DNA from: Phnomibacter ginsenosidimutans
Lineage (GTDB): Bacteria > Bacteroidota > Bacteroidia > Chitinophagales > Chitinophagaceae
Assembly: GCF_009740285.1 (NCBI RefSeq)
Contig: NZ_CP046566.1
Coordinates: 2,166,501-2,230,500 of the forward strand
Length of the DNA stretch: 64,000 bases
Direction of reading: 5' to 3'
The notes beneath the pieces are model-generated. The model had not been told where the DNA came from. It was given only the letters and a program-made list of their open reading frames with translations, and made no database searches. Numbering within the stretch: the first letter of the stretch is position 1; the number at the start of each line of letters is the position of its first letter. Made by a program: the position numbers and the translations under genes. Shown piece by piece: positions 17,164-26,342 of this stretch.

Positions 17164-17508
17164 CTACACGAGTACATCTACAATTGTGCGGGTACCGCCA
17201 TCTCTTTTAACGTTCGCAATACCCAATTCACGGACAGTCAGAGTGCTATAATCCTCACTCCTGCCTATATCCCGCCCATTGTCCGACCGCAGGGTAAAAT
17301 AATACTGGCCTGCAGAAGTGGTGCGTCGGTCATAATACGGATCGTACGGCGAATTCCGTTGACATATCTCAATAGCCCTGGTACAATCCGCTAGGTGATG
17401 ATACCCCTCACTACTGTGCAAGATGGTTTTGTAATTCGTGTCCCGCAGCCGAAAACGCCACTGGCCACTTACGTCCCTGTAACGCTCATATCTTGGATAA
17501 CTCATCAC
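17164..17508 (-). CDS. DUF1508 (YegP-like) tandem-repeat protein
   Basis: A 114-residue protein with two DUF1508 units. The first is YERYRDVSGQWRFRLRD with LHSSEGYHHLADC; the second is GQYYFTLRSDNGRDIGRSEDY. The family keeps the W-x-F-x-L-x-(A/D)-x-NG-(x)-I-L-x-SEGY pattern; E. coli YegP is the model member, with no established activity. It follows the DUF2188 gene by six bases on the same strand, a pairing seen in other bacteria. The second unit has lost part of the canonical motif. Confidence 0.8.
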   Translation of the reverse strand: MMSYPRYERYRDVSGQWRFRLRDTNYKTILHSSEGYHHLADCTRAIEICQRNSPYDPYYDRRTTSAGQYYFTLRSDNGRDIGRSEDYSTLTVRELGIANVKRDGGTRTIVDVLV

Positions 17509-17514
17509 AACCTC

Positions 17515-17739
17515 CTATCCTTTTGGTGGACAATTGTCGTTACCGTAGCTATCCTTTGCCCGGATGCGTCCGTCACGTCCGTGAATCACTAGCTCAGATT
17601 GCTGATGCTGAGCAATAACTCTGGCTATCTCTATAGCCGCCTGTTGTGTTGTGGTTACTGCGGTAGCCTTTTCATTACCGGCCCCCTTCACCTGCCAGCC
17701 CCCCGAAGGGTGCTTGGTCACATGCTGATTTCTACCCAT
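17515..17739 (-). CDS. DUF2188-like protein
   Basis: A 74-residue protein with the DUF2188 plan: an N-terminal VTKHPSGGWQVKGAGNEKAT stretch, a helix (AAIEIARVIAQHQQSELVIHG), and the ending GRDGRIRAKDSYGNDNCPPKG. Function unknown; in other species the family is found near stress or cargo genes. It is first in a two-gene operon with the DUF1508 gene. Confidence 0.8.
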   Translation of the reverse strand: MGRNQHVTKHPSGGWQVKGAGNEKATAVTTTQQAAIEIARVIAQHQQSELVIHGRDGRIRAKDSYGNDNCPPKG

Positions 17740-17750
17740 AGTTTAAGTTT

Positions 17751-18035
17751 TTAGGGTGAAAAAATAATCCTGCCCGTAAGTAGCTCACGGTTTAACGGGC
17801 ATTGTAGCCGGCATGCTGTGAAGAAAAATCGATGGCCGCAACGGCCGCGGATACAAATGTTCGGGGTCTGGGGTATTCCCTTACTTTTGAAGCCGGTTTC
17901 GTACCGATTCCGGGAAGTTTCTAGCATGCTATAATTCTTCCCTTCGCCCTCGCCGGTTCTCGACCAACCAGTGGGGGCTTCTTCTTTTTCCAGAATCATG
18001 CTCCAAATCACGGGCCAATAACTGTAACCTGCCAC
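17751..18035 (-). other. unrecognised open frame, possibly non-coding
   Basis: A minus-strand frame of 94 codons with a Trp/Arg/Cys-rich product. I recognise no family and the composition does not look like a normal protein. It includes a hairpin-like word pair (CCCGT near 17771 and ACGGG near 17797). It may be remnant sequence between two modules. Confidence 0.25.
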
Positions 18036-18106
18036 ATTGGCTTAACATTTCATTAGCAACCCGTAAGTAGACAACCATAATTCTGACAGACAGTCAAATA
18101 TACAAC

Positions 18107-18195
18107 TTTTGTCAACCTACGCCCACCCATACCCTAGTAAAAACTGACATAAATACTGAAGTGGAAAAAATATGAATCGAAATTTGTCAACTTAC
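18107..18195 (+). promoter_or_regulatory. candidate operator: direct repeats upstream of the ImmA/IrrE-type gene
   Basis: TTTTGTCAACCTAC (18107-18120) and TTTGTCAACTTAC (18183-18195) are near-identical direct repeats, the second abutting the promoter -7 box. They are plausible binding sites for the XRE domain of the downstream protein, giving autoregulation. Confidence 0.5.
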
Positions 18196-18198
18196 CCT

Positions 18199-18206
18199 TA
18201 CCTTTG
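18199..18206 (+). promoter_or_regulatory. Bacteroidota promoter -7 box (TACCTTTG)
   Basis: Matches TAnnTTTG exactly and lies 18 bases before the ATG at 18225, so the transcript would start around 18213 with a very short leader. No good -33 TTTG at normal spacing. Confidence 0.65.
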
Positions 18207-18224
18207 CACAACAATTCTCGCATT

Positions 18225-19295
18225 ATGTCAGCCCCATTTTCACAGCGCTTCAAAGAAGCCCGTATGCTCAATGGGTTTTCTTTACAAGATCTGGCCAATA
18301 AACTCCACGCCGAACAAATCAGCATCTCAAAGCAGGCACTCCACAAATACGAAAAAGGCGAAGCCATACCCGATACCCAAATGCTGCTGCAGCTCAGTCG
18401 GGTGCTGGGTGTTCGCCTCGATTTCTTTTTCCAACGCCACACCGTAGAGCTCAGCACTCCGGAGTACAGGAAACTCAGCAAGCTGCCGGTAAAAGAGCAG
18501 GAACGCATCACTGCCATTACCCGGTTTGCGGTGTCCCGCTATCTCGAACTGGAGTCCTTATTAGACCTGAATACTCCTTTCATCAACCCCTTAGCCAACT
18601 TTCCGGAAATCAACGAGCTGGCAGAGGTGGAAGTTGCAGCCAACCACGTTAGAACCCAATGGAATTGGGGTACCGGCCCATTATACAATGTGCTCGAACT
18701 ATTGGAAGACCAGCATGTAAAAATGATACTCCTCCAATCCGAGGACAGCTTCGATGGTATGAAAGCGTGGGTGAATGACCAGCAAATTGCAGTCATTGCC
18801 CTGAATAGTGTGCGCCTCAATAGCCCCGACCGGCTTCGTTTTACCGCCTTACACGAATTAGGCCACCTCTTACTGCCCATCAACCATTTGCCCGAAAAAG
18901 AAAGAGAACGGATGTGCAACCGCTTTGCAGCAGCCATGTTATTGCCTGAGTCTACTGCCAAAATGGAGTTCGGAGCCAAACGCAATCGCCTGCACCTGCA
19001 AGAACTGGCCGATTTGAAAAAGCAGTACGGCATATCCATGCAGGCCCTCGCCTTCCGTGCCAACGATTTGGGCATCATTACCGACAGTTACCTGAAACAG
19101 TTTATATTTATGTTTTATCAGCATGGCTGGCGCCAAACTGAACCGGCACCTTACACCGGCGAAGAAAAGGCTACCCGCTTCAATCAGTTATTGATGCGGG
19201 CGCTGGCTGAAGAAATCATTTCAATCGACAAAGCAGCCGTATTGAATAACCAGTCTTTACTCGCATTCAGAAAACAGTTACAAATGGTAGAATGA
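18225..19295 (+). CDS. XRE-ImmA/IrrE-type regulator/metallopeptidase
   Basis: A 356-residue protein: N-terminal XRE HTH (residues 6-66, FKEARMLNGFSLQDLANKLH ... ALHKYEKGEAIP) followed by an ImmA/IrrE (COG2856) zinc-peptidase domain with His210-Glu-Leu-Gly-His214 in ALHELGHLLLP and the downstream CNRFAAAMLLP segment. Such proteins regulate mobile elements by cleaving a repressor, or act as antitoxins. The start at 18225 fits the promoter box. The next gene (PIN) overlaps by four bases (ATGA), so this is a two-gene operon typical of COG2856-PIN toxin-antitoxin-like pairs. Confidence 0.88.
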   Translation: MSAPFSQRFKEARMLNGFSLQDLANKLHAEQISISKQALHKYEKGEAIPDTQMLLQLSRVLGVRLDFFFQRHTVELSTPEYRKLSKLPVKEQERITAITRFAVSRYLELESLLDLNTPFINPLANFPEINELAEVEVAANHVRTQWNWGTGPLYNVLELLEDQHVKMILLQSEDSFDGMKAWVNDQQIAVIALNSVRLNSPDRLRFTALHELGHLLLPINHLPEKERERMCNRFAAAMLLPESTAKMEFGAKRNRLHLQELADLKKQYGISMQALAFRANDLGIITDSYLKQFIFMFYQHGWRQTEPAPYTGEEKATRFNQLLMRALAEEIISIDKAAVLNNQSLLAFRKQLQMVE

Positions 19296-19804
19296 ATATA
19301 GCACTCACAGATGCATGTATTTTTATAGACCTGCACGACCTCTCCCTCACACATCAGTTATTCCAACTACCTATTGATATTCATACCAGCGATGCCGTAT
19401 TTGCAGAGCTGTATGCGGAGCAGCAAGAAATCTTAAGGACATTTGTATCCAGCCAACGATTGTTCATTCATGCATTAACCGTAGAAGACATGTCATCCAT
19501 TCAGGCCTTACCTTTGCCAGATGGACTAACATTTAATGACAAAACGGTGCTCTATCTGGCCTCAAAAACCGGCGGCATGGTACTCACCAGCGATGCAAAG
19601 GTGCGCTATCATGCAGGCAGGCAAGCTATCGAATACCATGGCATGTTATGGCTGTTCGACCAAATGCTATTGCATCAGCTAATCACAAAAAAGGCAGCTA
19701 TTGCTGCACTTCAACGCCTCTGTTGTATCAACAACACTTTCCAAAACAATCCCCGGCTGAAAGAGGAAATAGAAAACCGGCTGAAAAGCTGGGAAACTCC
19801 TTAG
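19292..19804 (+). CDS. PIN-domain protein, partner of the ImmA/IrrE-type protein
   Basis: A 170-residue PIN-like protein with acidic residues Asp7 (TDACIFIDL), Glu39 (VFAEL), Asp83 (FNDKTVLYLA) and Asp101 (LTSDAKV) at the expected positions, so it is likely an active ribonuclease. Residues 120-170 form a helical tail. With the preceding XRE-peptidase it probably makes a toxin-antitoxin pair in which this is the toxin. The four-base overlap ensures coupled translation. The gene ends 30 bases before a nuclease-end repeat. Confidence 0.82.
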   Translation: MNIALTDACIFIDLHDLSLTHQLFQLPIDIHTSDAVFAELYAEQQEILRTFVSSQRLFIHALTVEDMSSIQALPLPDGLTFNDKTVLYLASKTGGMVLTSDAKVRYHAGRQAIEYHGMLWLFDQMLLHQLITKKAAIAALQRLCCINNTFQNNPRLKEEIENRLKSWETP

Positions 19805-19830
19805 TAAAAATCAATTCTCAGCCTAAGCTC

Positions 19831-20090
19831 CGCCTTGGTTCGTAGCGCACAAAAAAAAGCGCCTCATACAGCTGCAACATCCCATCCCCTCACTGCATAT
19901 ACCGCCACTCCCATGGCGCAACCGGTTGTTTATCTGCCCACAGGCCAATCTGGGCAGTACGGGCAGCCAGCTCCATCTTCGCCCTCGCAGCGTTTTGGTC
20001 ATACCGGGTATAATGCCACGCCACTCCCCCACACCTGCCAACTTACCAACCTGCCCACATACCAACCTCCCAACCCCATTGCCGCTTCAT
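19831..20090 (-). repeat. repeat unit 2: nuclease 3'-end fragment (S2) with CCAACC tract
   Basis: Edge word CCTTGGTTCGTAGCGCAC at about 19832, then the same 46-codon nuclease end (19891-20023, minus strand; LWADKQPVAPWEWRYMQ and stop). The homology breaks at CCACGCCA and a tract of CCAACC/ACCTGCC words follows to about 20085. No R element follows this copy. Confidence 0.85.
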
Positions 20091-20101
20091 CAAACCTGAC
20101 C

Positions 20102-20380
20102 CCAAAAAGTCAAAAAACCATCATCGACTTATTTATAACGCCAAACCAATGGATCTTTGCCCAATCGGCATTTGCACACCGCATCCAAAACAGTGGGTTC
20201 CCCTTCCTGAATACCGATACCCTCACACTCGTAGCAGCTTATGAGAATCACCAATTAATTGCTGTAAAAGAAATGATCTGCAGCAACCCCAACAGCTTCA
20301 ACCTCCCCGATAATCTACTGGCACAAATACACACACTACCAGACATGGTAGCTTCACCCCCTCCATGGTCAACAGAATGA
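20102..20380 (+). other. possible 3' gene fragment
   Basis: A plus frame open from the repeat to a stop at 20380 gives a protein-like sequence (KSQKTIIDLFITPNQWIFAQ ... LTLVAAYENHQLIAVKEMI) without its own start codon. It may be the tail of a gene whose beginning was replaced by the repeat. No family recognised. 20381-20545 shows nothing. Confidence 0.3.
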
Positions 20381-20545
20381 ATCAATTCACCGCAATGAAA
20401 TGGACATGAAATCAGCACTTGTATCACCGGTTTCCTTAGCTACCTCTCGCAACTTTTGGCCGGTGGCATATTAGCATTTCATATTTGTTGGTGATAACAC
20501 CTGCAACGGTGACTCCATAAGGAACACCAGCAAACCAAAGTGTAA

Positions 20546-21034
20546 TCAACTATTTAAAAACCGTTTCCACTTCTCTTCATAAACCTTTAATGTCTTGCTA
20601 TTCAAAGGAGGCATTGTCTCTTTTGTTTGTTCCAAAGTATTATTTTCGATAATACGTAAGAATTCATTAAAATCTGTAATGAACGCTGATAAATCAAAAT
20701 CTTTGATACCCAGTTGATTAAACCCAGCAATGGTATCCTTTAATTTTTTTTTACACTCTGTTCGTACTGCATGTTCATCATGTTCTTCTACCCATTCTAT
20801 ATCAATCTTTGAAGCAAAACTTATTAACTTTTTACTTTTGATATGCTCAACAGAAAGGTCAACAAATTGAAGCTGGTAAGGCGTTTTACAAATTAAACTT
20901 CCTGCAATCTCAACTACACTACTGCCATATTCCCTATCCTGATAAAAATTTTGCAGAAATGAAAGCTCATTATATAAATTCTGAAATTTGAGATGAAGAG
21001 AAGGCTCAGTAGAAAAGTTTAAACTAATTATCAT
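20546..21034 (-). CDS. hypothetical protein
   Basis: A 162-residue acidic protein starting MIISLNFSTEPSLHLKF, with a beta-rich first half and a helical, charged second half (ECKKKLKDTIAGFNQLG ... KVYEEKWKRFL). No signal peptide or membrane helix and no recognised family. It is AT-rich and stands alone between two repeat units, so it is a one-gene cassette; size and context would suit an immunity or antitoxin-like protein, which is only inference. Confidence 0.6.
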   Translation of the reverse strand: MIISLNFSTEPSLHLKFQNLYNELSFLQNFYQDREYGSSVVEIAGSLICKTPYQLQFVDLSVEHIKSKKLISFASKIDIEWVEEHDEHAVRTECKKKLKDTIAGFNQLGIKDFDLSAFITDFNEFLRIIENNTLEQTKETMPPLNSKTLKVYEEKWKRFLNS

Positions 21035-21110
21035 ACTATTTAATCATTAAATTGCCGGGAGGCAGATGTCCATGTTGTAATAAATATTTTAATATAAACT
21101 TTTTTTCTGT

Positions 21111-21551
21111 GCCTTGGTTCGTGGCTCACGAAACGAGGCCCTCATACAGCTGCAAAAAAACCATAACCATTACTGCATAAACCGCCACACCCATGGCGCA
21201 ACCGGTTGTTTATCTGCGCACAGGCCAACCTGGGCAGTACGGGCAGCCAGCTCCAACTTCGCCCAGGCAGCGTTTTGGTCATACCGGGTATAATGCCACG
21301 CCACTCCCACACACCTACCAACTTACCAATCTCCAAACTTATCAACCCAAAAAATCACCAACTACCACAAAAGTCAACCCGTTACACAGAGGGAGGCGCT
21401 GGCACGGCAAAACGGGCGGAGCCATCGGGTTTGCCTTGATTTTTCTTGCCTCGACTTAGTCGTAGGTGGTACTTTTTGCATCAAGGCAAAAAGTACATAC
21501 TACGCTCCGGGCAATCAATCCCATGCAGCCGTATCCGTACTTCCTTCTTCT
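21111..21551 (-). repeat. repeat unit 3: nuclease fragments (S3) interrupted by element R2
   Basis: Edge word CCTTGGTTCGTGGCTCACGA contains a TTCGTG-GCT-CACGAA hairpin. 21171-21303 is the usual nuclease 3' end on minus; a CCAACC tract and R2 (21371-21496, ending with the GTACTTTTTGC hairpin) follow. Then 21503-21551 encodes on minus a more upstream nuclease piece (EVRIRLHGIDCP). The middle of the nuclease gene is missing and R2 sits in its place. Confidence 0.8.
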
Positions 21552-21660
21552 GCCTCAATCATTCGTAATTACCCTCTTTCAATAAATGAAAATGATTGAA
21601 ATTAACATCTGGGCAATTCTTGATAATTATTTATACCCTACAAGTTTTTAGATTCGCAAT

Positions 21661-22635
21661 ATGGCAGCATCTGACCAAATCAAGAGCATGATCCGCTATT
21701 TTGGCGAAGGCGATGAAGAACGTTTCTTTTCATCGGCCTTGCAAATTGCTGCCATGGAAGCCCGCAAAGGGCATACAAACCTGGCACATGAGCTGAAATT
21801 GCTGATTGAAAAGGCGAAAGCCTACAGGTCGGTTGCTTATGCCGACAGGGCCAAGACCATACCAATTCTGCAGCCCAAACGGGAACTGAAAGATTTAGTA
21901 GATGTGTTCTACCCTCAGGTGCGCCTCAAAGAAATGGTGTTGAGCAAGCCTGTTGCGCAATCGCTGCAAAAGCTGGTGAAGGAGCAAAAGCATTGGGAGA
22001 AACTGCAGCAATTCAATTTACAGCCCAAGCGCAAGCTGCTGCTGGTGGGCCCGCCCGGCACAGGCAAAACCATGACAGCACAGGCATTGGCGGGTGAACT
22101 GGGCATTCCAGTATTCATTGTGCGCCTCGATGGTATCGTTTCCAAATTCATGGGCGAATCCATTGCCAAGCTGCGCCTCATTTTTGAAGCCATGGTAGAT
22201 AATCGTGGCGTTTACCTCTTCGATGAGTTCGACTCCATTGGTAGCCACCGCGATAAAGGGCAGGATGTCGGCGAAATCAAACGCATCCTCAACAGCTTCC
22301 TTATCCACATTGAGAAGGACCAAAGCAACAGCATCATCATTGCAGCTACAAACCTGCCCGACATGCTGGATAAAGCTTTATTCCGCCGCTTTGATGAAGT
22401 GATTGCTTATCCTCTACCAGATACCGAAGAAATTGAAAATCTGATCAGCCGCTCCCTGCAGGGTTTCGCCAAAGAAGCCAGGTTTGACCTGCATGATATA
22501 TCCAGGCTGGCCACAGGCCTTAACCACGCACAAATTGTACAGGCTTGCGAAGAAGGCATCAAAGAAATGATAATTGAAGAACTGCCCGCCATATCAACGG
22601 CGCACCTCACACAGGCATTACAGAAAAGACAATAA
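21661..22635 (+). CDS. AAA+ ATPase, IetA-like
   Basis: A 324-residue single-domain AAA+ protein: Walker A GPPGTGKT (130-137), Walker B YLFDEFD (185-191), sensor AATN and an arginine finger in LFRRFDE. The N-terminal 100 residues are helical. The subtilase gene starts three bases after its stop. This ATPase-subtilase pair matches the architecture of IetAS, described first for stable maintenance of an Agrobacterium plasmid and later as a phage-defence system. The ATPase would unfold or regulate the protease partner or its substrate. Confidence 0.85.
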   Translation: MAASDQIKSMIRYFGEGDEERFFSSALQIAAMEARKGHTNLAHELKLLIEKAKAYRSVAYADRAKTIPILQPKRELKDLVDVFYPQVRLKEMVLSKPVAQSLQKLVKEQKHWEKLQQFNLQPKRKLLLVGPPGTGKTMTAQALAGELGIPVFIVRLDGIVSKFMGESIAKLRLIFEAMVDNRGVYLFDEFDSIGSHRDKGQDVGEIKRILNSFLIHIEKDQSNSIIIAATNLPDMLDKALFRRFDEVIAYPLPDTEEIENLISRSLQGFAKEARFDLHDISRLATGLNHAQIVQACEEGIKEMIIEELPAISTAHLTQALQKRQ

Positions 22636-22638
22636 ACT

Positions 22639-25193
22639 ATGGCCCACCCTTTTCAGAAACCACACCTCATTCTCCCCCAACGTTTTCAGCAGTCTCAGGA
22701 ATACAAGTACCCTCGACCTACAGGTTCTACTTTTAAGGTAATGGTACGCAATCGGCAGCAGCATGGCCAACGATTGCTGCAGCAAATGCAACAGGTACTC
22801 AATCGTTTTGAACAAGACGAAGCCACCCGAAATGAGCTGGTGGATAATGGTATCCGTTGGGATGAGGTAGTTTATGTGGAGTTTGTTTCTCCTTGGGGGT
22901 ATGAACTAAACTTTGAGCGCCTTATCCATACTGTGGAGGACCCACATTATCTGCTACTGTCCACAAAAAGGGAGGCCCAGAATGGCAACGATGATCCAAA
23001 AACAAACTTTCGCTATCGGTCGTTGCTAATGCTTAAGAAAGGTGGCATCTCCCATTTCATTACTCAGGTAACAAGGTATTTGGAGCGAAACGGACGCTAT
23101 AGAGGAGAGGATACTGGCAAGCCGGCATCCAATGACTTAATCGCCAATATTGAAGACATTCAGTTAGCCACCCTGGCGGCTTTCTGGGCTGAAAGTTCAA
23201 AAAAAGCACCCTTTCCAACCGAAGACGAAGTAGTTTGGTGGGAAGTATGGTTCCGCAAACAGGCATATAACGCAGACACGCTACGAACACAACTGCAGTT
23301 AGCTGGAGCAGACTTAGGAGTAGGCGCACTTGAGTTTCCCGAGCATATAGTGCAGTTGGTAAAAGCCAGTGCGAGGCAGCTTAGCGGATCCTTGTTCCTG
23401 CTGGACTCCTTATCAGAACTGCGCAAACCACAGCAGCTGAATGATTTCATCACCGACAGGTCTATAACCTATACCGAAAAGCAGGAATGGCTGGATGACT
23501 TAATAAGAAGGACTGATGTAAATGGAGACCCTGACAAAGTGCTGGTCTGCCTATTGGATTCAGGCGTCAATCATATGCACCCCTTGCTACAGCCATTGAT
23601 ACCCGGAGATCACTTACATACCTGGAATCCTGATTGGGGTGTGGCTGATTCATGGGAAAGAGGTGGACATGGTACGGGTATGGCAGGCCTTGCCTTTTAT
23701 GGCGACCTGACCGAGGCTTTGGCAAGTCCGGCACGCATCAGCATCGTGCATGGTGTGGAGTCATTTAAAATTGTGCAGCCTGGCACAGCCAATGATGCCA
23801 AGTTGTATGGCATCATTTATCGGGACGGGTGCAATACAGTGCTATCCGAAAGGCCAAATAATCCAAGAGTCTATTGCCTGGCAATAACTAATGAAGATTT
23901 GGACAATGGAGGCCGACCCACATCCAGCGCCGCAGCTATTGACAAATTGTGTTTTGGTGGCAGTTATGAAGGCGATCCGAAAAAGCTATTTATCGTGAGC
24001 GGTGGAAATGTTTGGCTCAATCATCCCCAAGAATACCCCAACAATAATTTCATTTCTTCAGTAAAAGACCCCGGCCAGGCTTACAACGCTATCACCGTTG
24101 GCGCATTTACCCAAAAGGACAAAATGAGCAACAGCACTAACGCTGCCATTGCACCCTATGGCGGCATGTCGCCATTTAACAGCACTTCAGCTGCATGGGA
24201 TGGCCAGTGGCCCAACAAGCCGGACATTGTAATGGAAGGTGGAAACCAGGAAATAGATGGCAACGACTTACTACACAACGATCAACTAAACCCACTTTCA
24301 ATAGATAAGAATTTCAACCGAAATATTTTCATTCCATTTGGTGGCACCAGTGGAGCCTCTGCCATGGTGGCCAACATGTCAGCGATGCTTCAGCACAAGT
24401 ATTCTGACTTATGGCCGGAAACCATCAGAGGTCTGCTCATTCATAGCGCCGAATGGACGCCAGCCATGCTGGCTGGAAGGTCACTTCATACCTTGTCAGA
24501 AAATGAACGAAGATCATTGATTCGATCGGTAGGCTATGGTGTGCCAAATATTTTGAAAGCCGTGAGCAGTGCCAACAATTCTCTGACGCTTATAGCCCAG
24601 GAACACATCACACCATTTAGGCTTGAAAATGGCGCAGTGCGCTACAACGAATATCACTTTTATGAGCTACCCTGGCCAAGGGAGGTATTGCTGCACGAAG
24701 TGGCAGACAGGGATGCAACCATCACCATTACGCTCTCCTATTTTATTGAACCCAACCCAGGCAACCGGCAATATGCGAGGTCGTTCTCCTATCACTCGCA
24801 CAGTCTCGACTTTAAGCTCATAAAACCAGGAGAATCCATTGAGCACTTTCAAAGAAGAGTATCGGCAGCATCCGTGCTAGAAGAGGAGGATGAACTAGAA
24901 GAAAACATGCCAGCCGATAAGAAAGGTGAAGACTGGTTCATTAAAGAAAGGGTCCGGAGCAAAGGATCCATCAAAAAGACATGCTCACGGTAAGCGGTGC
25001 TGAACTGGCTGACAGGCATTATTTAGCCATCTTTCCCAAGGCAGGTTGGTACCGTACACGCAAAAGATTGAACCGCTACAATACATCAGTTCGGTATAGT
25101 TTGATTATCTCAATTGAAACTCCTGTAGAGGAAGTAGACATTTATACTCCTGTCGAAATGCTGATAGCGGTCCCAATTCCAATATCATCATAA
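22639..25193 (+). CDS. S8 subtilisin-like protease, IetS-like; apparent frameshift near the end
   Basis: A large subtilase with the full triad: Asp307 (CLLDSGVN), His344 (GHGTGMAG) and Ser571 (GGTSGASAMVAN). No signal peptide, so it acts in the cytoplasm. The first 290 residues form an IetS-type N-terminal region. The annotated frame stops at 24993, but the expected C-terminal beta domain continues in the next frame (MLTVSGAELADRHYLAIFPK, then YSLIISIETPVEEVDIYTPVE) to 25193. The break sits in a run of five A (24973-24977); one extra A restores it. Likely sequencing error, product about 851 residues. Partner of the upstream AAA ATPase. Confidence 0.87.
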
Positions 25194-25209
25194 TTGGTAG
25201 CTTAGTTGT

Positions 25210-25604
25210 GCCTTGGTTCGTGGCTCACGAAACAAGCCCTTACCCAGCTACAATATCCCATACCCAATTACTGCATATACCGCCACTCCCATGGCGCAAC
25301 AGGTTGTTTATCTGCCCACAAGCCAACCTGTGCAGTACGGGCAGCCAGCTCCAGCTTCGCCCAGGCAGCGTTTTGGTCATACCGGGTATAATGCCAGGCC
25401 ATTCCCACACACCTACCAACTTACCAATCTCCACACTTATCAACCTCAAAAAAGCAGCCTCAATCACAAAAGTCAACCCGATACACAAAGGGAGGCGCAG
25501 GCAAGGCCATCCCGATAGCTATCGGGAGCCCGGAGGGTTCGGGTTGGCCTTGTCCCGATTGCTATCGGGATTATTGGTACTTTTTGCATCAAGGCAAAAA
25601 GTAC
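25210..25604 (-). repeat. repeat unit 4: nuclease 3' end (S4) plus element R3
   Basis: Edge CCTTGGTTCGTGGCTCACGA, nuclease end on minus (25267-25402), CCAACC tract, then R3 (25470-25604) with TCCCGATAGCTATCGGGA (25510-25527), TCCCGATTGCTATCGGGA (25553-25570) and the hairpin GTACTTTTTGC/GCAAAAAGTAC (25577-25604). No gene between this and the next unit. Confidence 0.88.
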
Positions 25605-25979
25605 AAGCAATCAAGCGCTTCATAAAACTGCAACATCCTATGCCTATTACTGCATATACCTCCACTCCCATGGCGCAACAGGTTGTTTATCTGCCCACAG
25701 GCCAACCTGAGCAGTACGGGCAGCCAGCTCCAGCTTCGCCCAGGCAGCGTTTTGGTCATAACAGGCATAATGCCAAGCCACTCCCACACACCTGCCAACT
25801 TACCAACTTACCAACCTACCAACCCCCAAAAACCACCACAAAAAGTCAACCCGCTACACAGAGGGAGGCGCAGGCAAGGCCATCCCGATAGCTATCGGGA
25901 GCCCGGAGGGATCGGGTTGGCCTTGTCCCGATTGCTATCGGGATTATTGGTACTTTTTGCATCAAGGCAAAAAGTACAA
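25605..25979 (-). repeat. repeat unit 5: nuclease 3' end (S5) plus element R4
   Basis: Tandem to unit 4 with a spacing of about 380 bases. Nuclease end 25648-25780, CCAACC tract, R4 (25843-25979) with palindromes 25883-25900 and 25926-25943 and hairpin 25950-25977. It lacks the TTGGTTCGTGG edge word; instead CAATCAAGCGCTTCATAAAA joins it to R3, as it does in the next unit. Confidence 0.88.
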
Positions 25980-26028
25980 GCAATCAAGCGCTTCATAAAA
26001 CTGCAACATCCCATTCCCATTACTGCAT

Positions 26029-26335
26029 TTACCGCCACTCCCATGGCGCAACCGGCTGTTTATCTGCCCACAGGCCAACCTGAGCAGTACGGGCAGCCAG
26101 CTCCAGCTTCGCCCAGGCTACGTTTTGGTCATACCGGGTATAATGCCAGGCCAGCCCGGCCTTCAGTAAAGCTTCATTCAGGCTTTGCGCCGGCTCGTCG
26201 TACCATACTATACCTATTGTACGCCCATACCGGTCAGTATCAGTACTATCCACCTTCACGGTCTTGCCATAAATGGCTTTACTGGCAAATGCCTTCGCCA
26301 CCTGCCCAAACGGCTGCCCCTTCTCCGGGCAATCA
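26029..26335 (-). pseudogene. 5'-truncated staphylococcal-nuclease-like gene (S6)
   Basis: Encodes about 100 codons of an SNase/thermonuclease-like protein, from DCPEKGQPFGQVAKAF through STDTDRYGRTIG and the C-terminal LWADKQPVAPWEWR. It lacks the N-terminal strands and first catalytic Arg, because the gene is cut at about 26340 by an IS3-family remnant. It is the second most complete copy of the gene whose 3' end is repeated through the island. It ends at a TAA two codons earlier than other copies. Confidence 0.85.
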
Positions 26336-26342
26336 AAGCCAG

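Noticed and set aside
16595-25979. CRISPR array
   Set aside because: Repeats are 130-400 bases, few, unevenly spaced and gene-derived; there are no short direct repeats with uniform spacers and no cas genes.
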